Positions 1-6,150 of a stretch of 8,777 bases of DNA are shown one piece after another (the first letter of the stretch is position 1; each line of letters begins with the position of its first letter). The notes beneath the pieces are model-generated. The model ran no database searches, had not been told where the DNA came from, and saw nothing but the letters and a program-made list of their open reading frames with translations. Made by a program: the position numbers and the translations under genes. Source of the DNA: Lachnospiraceae bacterium UBA6452 (GTDB lineage Bacteria > Bacillota > Clostridia > Lachnospirales > Lachnospiraceae); the NCBI GenBank assembly GCA_002441865.1, contig DJNY01000217.1, forward strand, positions 19,487 through 28,263, in the 5' to 3' direction.

Positions 1-339
1 ACTTGCTGTGGAAAATCTGCCGATTTCTTCCATGGAAAAGGACTGTACTTTTTCAAATAACAGACCACGCAGTGTTTTGGAAAATCCTGTGGCGATCTTC
101 GCAGCGCAAACCGCTGTAATGACCGCCGCTGCCAGACTGCCCAGCGCACAAAGCAGCATCTTACCGCCGGCTGCCAGGATATCTCCCATCTCACTGCCTG
201 GTGTCTGCACCAGTCTGGTAATATCCGCCATGTATTCCGGCATTGTCAGATCCAGCCACACCTGCAATACAATAAAAATAAGAGAAACAGCGATCAGACA
301 CCATTCCTCTTTTTTCAGATTCTTAAATAATTTTAACAT
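1..339 (-). CDS. ABC exporter, permease N-terminus (partial)
   Basis: This is the first 113 codons of a gene that runs off the left edge. The predicted protein starts MLKLFKNLKKEEW, followed by a hydrophobic helix at about residues 13-30 and a second at about 55-80, then KTLRGLLFEKVQSFSMEEI and GRFSTAS. The R-x-x-LFEKVQSFSxEE-x-x-xFSTAS stretch is typical of the intracellular coupling loop of fused permease-ATPase ABC exporters (LmrA/MsbA/YheI-like multidrug type), so the rest should hold four more membrane helices and an ATP-binding domain. The start at 339 is supported by GGAGG at 349-353, nine bases upstream, and by a promoter just before it. The substrate cannot be told. Such exporters are often encoded as heterodimer pairs, so a second half-transporter gene may follow outside the window. 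Confidence 0.85.
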   Translation of the reverse strand, partial: MLKLFKNLKKEEWCLIAVSLIFIVLQVWLDLTMPEYMADITRLVQTPGSEMGDILAAGGKMLLCALGSLAAAVITAVCAAKIATGFSKTLRGLLFEKVQSFSMEEIGRFSTAS

Positions 340-384
340 CTTAAGGCGCCTCCATTAAATCTCATACATCGGTCAATGTCTCTG

Positions 385-413
385 ATTATAGAGCCGCCGC
401 CTTGGCAGGTCAA
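385..413 (-). promoter_or_regulatory. Promoter of the ABC exporter gene
   Basis: On the minus strand TTGACC (408-413) and a perfect TATAAT (385-390) are separated by exactly 17 bases, a strong sigma-A type promoter. Transcription would start near 378, about 40 bases before the ATG at 339. The spacer is unusually GC-rich (GCCAAGGCGGCGGC) and contains the small inverted repeat GCCGCC/GGC, which could be a regulator site, though nothing in the window shows which regulator. It implies that the exporter is not simply the last gene of the operon upstream. Confidence 0.7.
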
Positions 414-454
414 TTAAATAACTATAAACAAATTATGAAACTTTTTGCAGCAGC

Positions 455-1507
455 CTAGATTCTGCGTTGCATACTTTCTTCCACGTATACCTGATTTCTG
501 CCGCTGTTCTTGGCAATATACAGTGCCTGATCTGCTTTCCGGACTGCATGATTATAATCACCGCCTTCATAAAAGGTGACTCCGATGGAAACCGTAACAG
601 GGCATACGCTTCTTGCCTGTGTCTCAATTGTCCTGCGGATCTTTTCTGCACGGTTTACCGCACAGACAGGTGTTTCCTGTGTGATCAGCAGAAATTCTTC
701 TCCACCCCAGCGGATCATATAGTTTGGTACATCCGTCGTCTGTGAAACAGCCAGTCCGACAATTTCTTTCAGCACAACATCTCCGCCTTCATGGCCATAT
801 GTATCATTCACATGCTTAAACAGATCGATATCCATCAGCTGCACACATAAGTTTTTACCGCCAAAACACCGGAAACATTTGTTCTCATCAATAATGGAAT
901 CCATGATATTGCGGTTGTAAATTCCTGTAAGCTGGTCGTGATATGCATTTTCCTCCAGCTGCTTCCTTGCCTCATACTGGGAAAAATAGGTCCGTTCAAT
1001 CGCCCAGTCGATCACACAGATTCCCACATAAAAAGGAACACCTAAGATCAGCATCATGGCAAATTCCGGATAATGCAAAAATGTGTCAGCGACCGCTATA
1101 TCCACAAAAATAAGACCGGTCAGCACAATGCTCCACTTATAGGGTGCAGCAAATCCCAACAGGATGAAGATAGCCATGATGATAATAAAGCCGTCACTTG
1201 CAAATGTCAGATCCGGCAGAAAAATACACGCGCCGATCGTACACCACATGACGCTGTGACCCACCAGATAAGAAAGCGGTACAATCACCCTGTAATCACT
1301 GACTTTCGCATTAACTGCCATAAATACGGCAAACGGTATCAATATAGCCATTCTTGCCGGAACTGTTATCAGATTGATCTGTCCGAACAGATACCAGTCC
1401 GACACCATATAGAATAAAGAAGAAATGCTGATCACGATTACCAGCCACTTATTGATGTTTCTGTAATAATCAAACTTTGCCTGGTAAAAAGTCCTGTCTT
1501 TTTTCAT
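455..1507 (-). CDS. Membrane-bound diguanylate cyclase (GGDEF)
   Basis: A 350-residue protein that probably makes cyclic di-GMP from two GTP at the inner face of the membrane. The N-terminal half carries about six hydrophobic segments (roughly residues 21-43, 46-66, 74-97, 105-121, 124-142, 149-167), a membrane sensor of no family I recognise. The GGDEF domain covers about 185-345: HDQLTG (190-195), the metal-binding MDIDLFK (225-231), NDTYGHEGGD, then the active-site GGEEF (268-272) and late VSIGVT and KADQALYIAKNSGRN motifs, so it looks catalytically complete. The inhibitory RxxD site is missing: the aligned residues are QTTD, and the loop before GGEEF is longer than usual. The frame is open to 1588, but that start lies inside the upstream gene. 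I chose ATG at 1507, which has AGGGG nine bases upstream and sits 25 bases after the upstream stop. It is the last gene of the Fic-AlkD-GGDEF operon. Confidence 0.9.
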   Translation of the reverse strand: MKKDRTFYQAKFDYYRNINKWLVIVISISSLFYMVSDWYLFGQINLITVPARMAILIPFAVFMAVNAKVSDYRVIVPLSYLVGHSVMWCTIGACIFLPDLTFASDGFIIIMAIFILLGFAAPYKWSIVLTGLIFVDIAVADTFLHYPEFAMMLILGVPFYVGICVIDWAIERTYFSQYEARKQLEENAYHDQLTGIYNRNIMDSIIDENKCFRCFGGKNLCVQLMDIDLFKHVNDTYGHEGGDVVLKEIVGLAVSQTTDVPNYMIRWGGEEFLLITQETPVCAVNRAEKIRRTIETQARSVCPVTVSIGVTFYEGGDYNHAVRKADQALYIAKNSGRNQVYVEESMQRRI

Positions 1508-1532
1508 ATTGATTATCCCCTGCAGACCCGCA

Positions 1533-2207
1533 TTACCGCAGACTGCGTAAATATTCCTTTTGTTCTTTTGTGATACGGTAACTTTCAACTGCTTTCTGGA
1601 TCGTTTTCTTATGTACCCATTCCGGCAGCCGACGTTCCTCTAAATAAGGGATTGTCTCTTCCCACTGCTTTGCCAGTGCAGTTGCCAGATACCATGCGAT
1701 CATCATGTTTACATAATATTCCTCCGACCGTACTGCTGTGACAAGTTCCAGATATGCCGGATCAAAGTCTTCATCCAGATAAAAGCGCATTAGCAGACCG
1801 ATCCCGTAACGTACTATATATGTTTTTTCGGTTGAAATCCATTTCGGAATAACCGTTATAAGCTCTTTTTTGTACTTTTCAAAACATTTTGGCACCGGCA
1901 GATCACAGGTTGCCCAATTATCTATATAAGGCAGAAAACGTTCTACCTCCGCCAGACAATTCTCATAGTCCTTGATCTGCGCCACCAGCATCATATGCAG
2001 ATTGTTTTCTTCATAATACTGATGAGGCAGTTGGCGCAGGAACTGCTCTGCCTCTTCGGTTTGCGCCAGCTGCTTTGCAAATTTTCGAAGCTGTGGCGTC
2101 CGTATACCGATAATCGTGTTTTTATCAATTCCCGGCATCAGATTGCTGCTAAAATCCCTGTATGCCATATCCTGCATGGAAAATAGCTGCTTTTGTAGTG
2201 AAGTCAT
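1533..2207 (-). CDS. AlkD-like DNA glycosylase
   Basis: A 224-residue all-helical HEAT-like repeat protein of the AlkC/AlkD DNA alkylation repair family, close to the usual AlkD size (about 237). AlkD enzymes remove positively charged alkylated purines such as N3-methyladenine and N7-methylguanine without flipping the base. The key residues are visible: DNWATCD gives Trp98 and Asp102 (matching Trp109 and catalytic Asp113 of Bacillus cereus AlkD, same spacing), Arg133 in YIVRYG and Trp172 in MIAWYLA match Arg148 and Trp187, again with the same 39-residue spacing. The N-terminal GIRTPQLRKFAKQL is also typical. Start at 2207 is supported by AGG eight bases upstream. It begins 21 bases after the Fic stop and ends 25 bases before the GGDEF start, so all three are likely co-transcribed. 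Function as a base-excision glycosylase is inferred from these residues. Confidence 0.9.
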   Translation of the reverse strand: MTSLQKQLFSMQDMAYRDFSSNLMPGIDKNTIIGIRTPQLRKFAKQLAQTEEAEQFLRQLPHQYYEENNLHMMLVAQIKDYENCLAEVERFLPYIDNWATCDLPVPKCFEKYKKELITVIPKWISTEKTYIVRYGIGLLMRFYLDEDFDPAYLELVTAVRSEEYYVNMMIAWYLATALAKQWEETIPYLEERRLPEWVHKKTIQKAVESYRITKEQKEYLRSLR

Positions 2208-2228
2208 GGGGTGTACCTGTTCCTTTGT

Positions 2229-2960
2229 TTATTCCATAAAATACCGGCATTCTTCATAATAGCTTTTCATTTCCTTCTCCATTAACTGTACCAGCTTGTC
2301 TGCTTTTTTACTCTCTCGGTATTCTTTCAGTCCCTCTATATAAGCATTTCTATCATCATCCAGTATAATGAATGGAAAAAGCGTTTCATTTTTCAGACTT
2401 TCTCTGAACAGAAGAAGCCTTCCTGTCCTGCCATTTCCGTCCTGAAAAGGATGAATTGCCTCATACCTGGCATGAAATTCAGCAAGTGTCTTGATATCTT
2501 TTTCCTGTCCATGATACCAGTTAAGCAGTTTTTCCATTTCCGACCCCACATCTTTAGGCAGAATTGTCTTATACATGCCCACCATATTCGGACGGGTCTT
2601 ATATGCTCCGATCGCATATCCATTTGCCCGATCTTCAAATACACCCGATTTTAGTTCATAATGAAATCTCTTGATCAATTCTTCTGATAACTCTTCCTGC
2701 AATGTATCCAGCATATAGTTAAACATCAAAAAATGACCATTTGTTTCTTCTACGTCTTTCGCTCTGTAATAATCATTATTTTGCGGAAGTGTCCCTTCAT
2801 CAAATAAAGAGGCCGTCTGCTCCGGTGTCAGTGTACTTCCCTCTATCTTATTGGAATTATACGCCATTGTCCGTTGCGTGTATGCATATACCCCTGACCG
2901 GTCAAAACGCTTTCTTTCGATCATAAACCTCTCGATCAACCATTTTTTATACTGAACCAT
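2229..2960 (-). CDS. Fic family protein, class II (AMP transferase type)
   Basis: A 243-residue Fic-domain protein. Fic enzymes transfer AMP (rarely another phosphate-containing group) from a nucleotide to hydroxyl side chains of target proteins. The catalytic motif HPFQDGNGRTGR (170-181) fits HxFx(D/E)GNGRxxR exactly, with catalytic His170. Upstream, SNKIEG (36-41) fits the (S/T)xxxE(G/N) inhibitory helix; its N-terminal position in the same chain makes this a class II, self-inhibited Fic in which Glu40 would block ATP binding, so no separate antitoxin gene is expected and none is seen. There is no DNA-binding or membrane domain. Start at 2960 has AAGGAG (2966-2971) five bases upstream and an extended -10 promoter further up. 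First gene of the operon with the AlkD-like and GGDEF genes. The target is unknown. Confidence 0.92.
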   Translation of the reverse strand: MVQYKKWLIERFMIERKRFDRSGVYAYTQRTMAYNSNKIEGSTLTPEQTASLFDEGTLPQNNDYYRAKDVEETNGHFLMFNYMLDTLQEELSEELIKRFHYELKSGVFEDRANGYAIGAYKTRPNMVGMYKTILPKDVGSEMEKLLNWYHGQEKDIKTLAEFHARYEAIHPFQDGNGRTGRLLLFRESLKNETLFPFIILDDDRNAYIEGLKEYRESKKADKLVQLMEKEMKSYYEECRYFME

Positions 2961-3002
2961 GTTTGCTCCTTCTCATAGATTCCACTTATCTTCCTTTTTC
3001 AT

Positions 3003-3031
3003 ATTATACCATAAAATATTTCCCCCATAAA
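3003..3031 (-). promoter_or_regulatory. Promoter of the Fic-AlkD-GGDEF operon
   Basis: On the minus strand TGGTATAAT forms a perfect -10 (TATAAT, 3003-3008) with an extended TGn element. A weak -35, TTTATG, lies at 3026-3031 with a 17-base spacer. Transcription would start near 2996, about 36 bases before the Fic ATG. Confidence 0.6.
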
Positions 3032-3033
3032 CA

Positions 3034-3062
3034 TTTACAAACAAAAATAAGCGTGTTACCAT
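3034..3062 (+). promoter_or_regulatory. Possible promoter of the PH-domain gene
   Basis: TTTACA (3034-3039) and TACCAT (3057-3062) are 17 bases apart and lie 28 bases before the plus-strand ATG at 3090. The -35 is good and the -10 matches only four of six bases. An AT-rich TTATAA at 3065-3070 lacks a well-spaced -35. It is arranged back-to-back with the divergent Fic promoter. Confidence 0.35.
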
Positions 3063-3089
3063 CTTTATAAAATAGTTGGGAGGTACCAT

Positions 3090-3476
3090 ATGGCAGAGAT
3101 AAAATGGAAAGACAGAAAACGTATTATTTTCGGTCTTCCCTGGACATTTACAAAATACAGTTTAACGGAGGACAGACTTTTCATCAGCACAGGTTTACTC
3201 AGTACAAAAGAAGATGAAGTCCGTTTGTACCGGATCATGGATCTGTCTCTGGAGCGTAAGCTCTGGCAGCGGTTATTTGGTCTTGGCACGATCAAGTGCT
3301 GTTCCGCCGATAAAACGATGGGCGATTTTGAGATCAAAAATATTAAGGATTCCAAAAATGTCAAGGAAATGATTTCCGAACTGGTGGAAGAAGAACGTAC
3401 CAGAAAAAGAGTCAGCAGCCGCGAATACATCAGTCATGATATGGATGATGACGACGATAATGATTCGAATCAATAA
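3090..3476 (+). CDS. Bacterial PH-domain (bPH2) protein
   Basis: A 128-residue soluble protein made almost entirely of one bacterial pleckstrin-homology-like domain (bPH_2/DUF304, YdbS/YdbT type). The pattern is seen at residues 20-75: YSLTEDRLFISTGLL, then an EVRLYRIMDLSLERKLWQRLFGLGTIK core and a short SADKTMGDF strand, followed by a charged helix (KNVKEMISELVEEERTRKR) and a very acidic tail (DMDDDDDND). There is no membrane segment, unlike larger YdbT proteins. The exact role is unknown; the fold is used for protein or lipid contacts. Start at 3090 has GGGAGG (3078-3083) six bases upstream. It is the only clear plus-strand gene and converges on the methyltransferase operon, sharing its terminator. 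Confidence 0.85.
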   Translation: MAEIKWKDRKRIIFGLPWTFTKYSLTEDRLFISTGLLSTKEDEVRLYRIMDLSLERKLWQRLFGLGTIKCCSADKTMGDFEIKNIKDSKNVKEMISELVEEERTRKRVSSREYISHDMDDDDDNDSNQ

Positions 3477-3488
3477 ATCAGTTTACAT

Positions 3489-3526
3489 AAGGCAGGCTGC
3501 CCGGTGGGAAGCCTGTCTTATTATTT
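3489..3526. terminator. Bidirectional rho-independent terminator
   Basis: AAGGCAGGCT (3489-3498) pairs with AGCCTGTCTT (3510-3519), a ten-base-pair stem with one G-U pair; the loop holds a further CCC/GGG. TTATTATTT follows on the plus strand. It lies between the end of the PH-domain gene (3476) and the end of the convergent methyltransferase gene (3521) and probably stops both transcripts, although the minus-strand tail is less U-rich. Confidence 0.75.
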
Positions 3527-4279
3527 CCGCACAGAATAGATCAGCAGCTGGATATCCTGATCTGAAGAGGTCTTTCCGCTAAAATCCGCATAACTACTAT
3601 GTATCTGCATCCCCAGCGGCTCTGTCATTGCTGCGATCTCATCCAGTGTATACAATCTGATCGGATTCCCTTCAGCCAGTTCCGGCTTTGTAAGTGGTTT
3701 ATCGTAAGCATAGTCTACCTGACCGTACAGCAGGGTTCTGGTGTCTTTATCCCATTCAAATGCAGATAGTGTCAGACAACTTTCTCCCGCATCCCACAGC
3801 TTACAGGGGAAATGTGTATCCGCATAGCTTCCATTCATAATATCCATAAAGTGTTTGCCACCTTTTTTCAGTGCATCTGCGACTACCTGAAATATCTTTT
3901 TGTTTTCCTCATCATTTTCCAGATAACCGATCGCACCATCTGCCATGTTAAGTACCACATCAAAACTTGGGGTGAATTTTGCCTCTCTGATGTCTGCACA
4001 GACAAATGCAGCATGCAGTTTTTCTTTCTTTGCCTGTTCATTGGCATATGCCACATATTCCGGTGTTATGTCAACTCCTGTCACGTCATATCCGCGCCTT
4101 GCAAATTCCAGTGCATGACGTCCAAACCCACAAGCAAGATCCAGAACTTTTTCATTTCCTTTCAGCTCCAGTGTTTTGATGATAAAATCTACCTGTCTTT
4201 TTGTATCCTCTACCCATGACATATTTTGGATATCCAGTGTCCATATTTTCTTATACCAGTCTTTTTCCATTGCCTTCAT
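3521..4279 (-). CDS. Class I SAM-dependent methyltransferase
   Basis: A 252-residue cytosolic methyltransferase with a Rossmann fold. The SAM-binding motif I is VLDLACGFGRHA (45-56), followed by GYDVTGVD (63-70, acidic end of strand 2), CADIRE (94-99) and FDVVLNMADGAIGYL (106-120). This is the methyltransferase-domain-25/11 type, used on small molecules more often than on DNA or rRNA; the substrate cannot be told. The frame can be extended to a GTG at 4291, but ATG at 4279 has AGG five bases and GAGG eleven bases upstream, so I prefer it. It starts 27 bases after the GNAT stop and is the third gene of the TetR-GNAT-methyltransferase operon, so its expression is probably relieved by the same TetR ligand. 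It could plausibly modify a toxic compound together with the acetyltransferase; that is inference. Confidence 0.88.
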   Translation of the reverse strand: MKAMEKDWYKKIWTLDIQNMSWVEDTKRQVDFIIKTLELKGNEKVLDLACGFGRHALEFARRGYDVTGVDITPEYVAYANEQAKKEKLHAAFVCADIREAKFTPSFDVVLNMADGAIGYLENDEENKKIFQVVADALKKGGKHFMDIMNGSYADTHFPCKLWDAGESCLTLSAFEWDKDTRTLLYGQVDYAYDKPLTKPELAEGNPIRLYTLDEIAAMTEPLGMQIHSSYADFSGKTSSDQDIQLLIYSVRK

Positions 4280-4306
4280 GGTTACCTGCACCTCACTTTC
4301 TGCCTG

Positions 4307-4930
4307 TCAAAACAGTTGTCCCGGTAATTTCTTCTTTTCTTTGTAGTAAAATGTTTTATCAAATGCCTCTGCTTCCTGCTCATCCACATAATAGCCCTGC
4401 GGCGGCGCATATTCGCCTGTAATGCCATCGAGATATCCCTGAATAAGTTCCCTGCACAGGAAAAAGGAAGCATCATCATCTTCCGTAAGTCCGTGATAAC
4501 GGATTCCAAACTCACTTGCCTGTCTGTAGCCGCTTTTTCCGTAAAAATCAATATTTCCTTCCATACAGATGGCTCCACAGCCCAGCTCTTTTGCCTTTTC
4601 CAATGAATAATCGAGCAGAATCTTCCCATAGCCTTTTCGCTTTAAGTCCGGTGCAATACAGATTGGTCCCATTGTCATGATCGGTATCTTTCTGCCGTCA
4701 TCTGCCTGTATAAATGCCTTCATGAACATATTCTGTCCTATGATCTGTCCGCCCATTTCCATCACAAAATCAAGCTCTGGTACAAATGCCGCATCCTTTC
4801 TGAGCTGATGCAGCACATAATGCTCCAGACATCCCGGACGATACACATTCCAAAAGCTCTCTCTTACGAGATTTTCTACTTCTCTGTATTCCTTTTCTTT
4901 TTCCGTCCGAATGATTATTGAATCTTTCAT
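4307..4930 (-). CDS. GNAT family N-acetyltransferase (YhbS-like)
   Basis: A 207-residue acetyltransferase that would move an acetyl group from acetyl-CoA to an amine. Motif A, the CoA pyrophosphate loop, is GPICIAPDLKRKGYGKILL (88-106), with KRKGYG in the place of the (Q/R)xxGx(G/A) signature. It is followed by the YhbS-type GNIDFYGKSGYR segment (125-136), and by a 70-residue C-terminal extension of unclear role. The substrate is unknown. The frame opens at an ATG at 4939, but that start has no room for a ribosome binding site. The ATG at 4930 is preceded by AAAGGG at nine bases, so I chose it. The gene begins 40 bases after the TetR stop and ends 27 bases before the methyltransferase. Confidence 0.87.
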   Translation of the reverse strand: MKDSIIIRTEKEKEYREVENLVRESFWNVYRPGCLEHYVLHQLRKDAAFVPELDFVMEMGGQIIGQNMFMKAFIQADDGRKIPIMTMGPICIAPDLKRKGYGKILLDYSLEKAKELGCGAICMEGNIDFYGKSGYRQASEFGIRYHGLTEDDDASFFLCRELIQGYLDGITGEYAPPQGYYVDEQEAEAFDKTFYYKEKKKLPGQLF

Positions 4931-4970
4931 TTTTTCCATCCCTTTCTTTCACTTTTTCTTCTACTGTCTG

Positions 4971-5567
4971 TTAGTTTTTGTATAATTCTTCCGCAATTTT
5001 TCTAAGTGATGTTTCAAATTCCAGCTTTACCTGTTCTTTGTCCTCTGCCCCGTCATACATACTGTAAAAGAAAAACATCGTTGCATAAAACTGCACTGCC
5101 TTCTCCAAAGCCCCGTCAAACTTCATGCTTTCAAACAGATCTTTTACATATGCCACAGGCCCGCTCACCAGATACTGCTGATACAGCTTCTGCATCTCCG
5201 CATTTCTGAACTGCTCCAAAGTAAGCATCTTACGAAAAGAAGAGGCAAAATCATCCTCTGTCCAGTATGCAAACATAGACTGACTGTATGCCATAAAATC
5301 CGCAAACGAAAGTTTTTGATATGTCTCCGGCGCATCTTCTTTCCGCTCCTGCGGCATATCGTGACTTTCTGCCTGCTCTCCATCTCCCTGCTCCATACGC
5401 ACAAGAATGTGGTCAAAAATATCCCGTTTGCTCTGATAATGCCGGTATAATGCCCCCTTTGTAATGCCAAGCTCACCGGCGATCTGACTGACGGATACTG
5501 CTTCATAGCCATCCTGCGCAAACAGATGCAGTGCCACAAGTAAAATTTCTTCTTTTGTATTTCCCAT
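4971..5567 (-). CDS. TetR family transcriptional repressor
   Basis: A 198-residue TetR-type repressor. The DNA-binding domain is at residues 5-50: KEEILLVALHLFAQDGYEAV, then the helix-turn-helix VSQIAGELGITKGALYRHY (26-44) and SKRDIF. Residues 60-198 form the helical ligand-binding and dimer domain, which is not conserved enough to name the ligand. Start at 5567 has GGAGG (5575-5579) seven bases upstream. Immediately upstream, two 14-base palindromes overlap its promoter, so it very probably represses its own operon. The two genes downstream, GNAT and methyltransferase, are enzymes and not an efflux pump, which is less usual for this family. Confidence 0.92.
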   Translation of the reverse strand: MGNTKEEILLVALHLFAQDGYEAVSVSQIAGELGITKGALYRHYQSKRDIFDHILVRMEQGDGEQAESHDMPQERKEDAPETYQKLSFADFMAYSQSMFAYWTEDDFASSFRKMLTLEQFRNAEMQKLYQQYLVSGPVAYVKDLFESMKFDGALEKAVQFYATMFFFYSMYDGAEDKEQVKLEFETSLRKIAEELYKN

Positions 5568-5585
5568 ACTGCTTCCTCCGCAAAT

Positions 5586-5630
5586 AAATAAACGACCGTT
5601 TACTTCAATATAGTAAACGGTCGTTTATTT
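5586..5630. promoter_or_regulatory. Paired TetR operators in a 19-bp inverted repeat
   Basis: Two palindromes, TAAACGACCGTTTA (5589-5602) and TAAACGGTCGTTTA (5614-5627), share the form TAAACG-NN-CGTTTA and have centres 25 bases apart. They sit in larger perfect arms, AAATAAACGACCGTTTACT (5586-5604) and its reverse complement (5612-5630), around a 7-base loop. The right site lies inside the -35/-10 spacer and the left one over the start point, the classic layout of TetR autorepression. That this TetR binds here is inferred from position and form. Confidence 0.85.
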
Positions 5631-5635
5631 GTCAA
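5607..5635 (-). promoter_or_regulatory. Promoter of the TetR-GNAT-methyltransferase operon
   Basis: On the minus strand a consensus TTGACA (5630-5635) and TATATT (5607-5612) are exactly 17 bases apart. The start point would fall near 5600, about 33 bases before the TetR ATG. A strong core promoter held down by two operators suggests low basal and high induced expression. Confidence 0.85.
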
Positions 5636-5676
5636 GCGGTATTACATTTTTCTTAATCTTAGCAAACTATTAAACA

Positions 5677-5708
5677 GAAGCCTTCAAGTCATTAAACTCA
5701 AAGGCTTC
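5677..5708 (-). terminator. Possible terminator after the Rpn fragment
   Basis: GAAGCCTT (5677-5684) pairs with AAGGCTTC (5701-5708), an eight-base stem with a 16-base loop. On the minus strand it follows the Rpn fragment stop by about 20 bases and is followed by CTGTTTAAT, a poor T-run. It may be the original terminator of the gene now present only as a fragment. Confidence 0.4.
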
Positions 5709-5729
5709 CCATTGCCATCCTCAAATTAC

Positions 5730-6002
5730 TTATACAAATTTATTTCCCTCAATAATCGCTTTCACTTCTTCTACTTTTTTATCTGTAGCCATAACAATCT
5801 GCTCTACAGTAAAACCATTGTTATGCATATTAAGAATAATTTTTTCTTCTTTTCTTGCTTCTCCAATCGCAATACCATCTTCTTTTATTCCCTGGCTCAA
5901 ATTACACATAACACTCACATCCTTCCTGAAGTTCTCCTCAATAGGAATATTGTATGCATTCATAAATCCAATCTTTCCTTCCTCTAAAGCAACGCTATGC
6001 TT
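5730..6002 (-). pseudogene. C-terminal fragment of an Rpn/PD-(D/E)XK family nuclease-transposase
   Basis: The open frame reads upstream from the stop at 5730 to a TGA at 6003-6005. The text KHSVALEEGKIGF leads into MNAYNIPIEENFRKDVSVM, then CNLSQGIKEDGIAIGEA, a charged KEEKIILNMHNNGFTVEQI helix and KKVEEVKAIIE. This is the tail I recognise from Rpn-type recombination-promoting nucleases/putative transposases (PDDEXK_2 or Transposase_31 group), common in gut Clostridia; those proteins are usually about 250-350 residues and have their nuclease domain in the missing N-terminal part. An ATG at 5963 with GGAAGGAAAG upstream could give a 77-residue peptide, but with no catalytic domain it is best called a remnant. 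The frame breaks within ten bases of the putative IS end at 6011, suggesting truncation by insertion. Confidence 0.55.
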
Positions 6003-6010
6003 TCACAATG

Positions 6011-6150
6011 TGTCGATAGGGTAAATGAGATGCACTTTCCAAAGTTTTCACTGTCCTCTAGGAGCGAAAAATGTTGCACTCTCTGATGAGGCTGCAAAAA
6101 ATTGACATGATGCACTCTCTTATGTCCCTGCATAGAAAAAGTTTGCATTG
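6011..6150. mobile_element. Possible remnant end of an IS21-like element
   Basis: From TGTCGATAGGG at 6011 the DNA carries spaced direct repeats: TGCACTTTCC (6031), TGCACTCTCTGATG (6075-6088), TGCACTCTCTTATG (6111-6124, 13 of 14 identical to the last) and a weaker TGCATTG (6144). IS21-family ends start with TG and hold several such transposase-binding repeats, often with a TGCA core. No transposase gene and no opposite end are visible, so the family call is a guess. Confidence 0.3.

Noticed and set aside
8..358. Plus-strand 116-codon frame opposite the ABC exporter start
   Set aside because: It is antisense to a clear ABC permease sequence and shows no family motif or ribosome binding site. 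Similar shadow frames elsewhere (for example 1073-1417, 3812-4219, 5165-5539) were dropped for the same reason.
1508..1588. Longer start of the GGDEF gene at 1588
   Set aside because: It would overlap the AlkD-like gene by 56 bases and has no good ribosome binding site, while ATG at 1507 has AGGGG at the right distance and begins just before the first membrane helix.
2229..2960. Fic gene as half of a toxin-antitoxin pair
   Set aside because: The inhibitory SNKIEG motif is in the same chain, which marks a class II self-inhibited Fic, and no small antitoxin-like frame lies beside it.
4280..4291. GTG start of the methyltransferase at 4291
   Set aside because: The GTG is embedded in the likely Shine-Dalgarno sequence GAGGTGCAGG of the ATG at 4279, and four extra residues add nothing to the fold.
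5586..5630. Reading the 19-bp inverted repeat as a terminator or RNA hairpin
   Set aside because: It spans the -10 and spacer of a promoter, so most of it is not transcribed from that promoter, and no T-run follows on either strand. Operator pair is the better explanation.
6031..6150. CRISPR-like array from the repeated TGCACT units
   Set aside because: Repeats are short, diverged and unevenly spaced (44, 36, 33 bases), without conserved 25-36 base repeat units or nearby cas genes.
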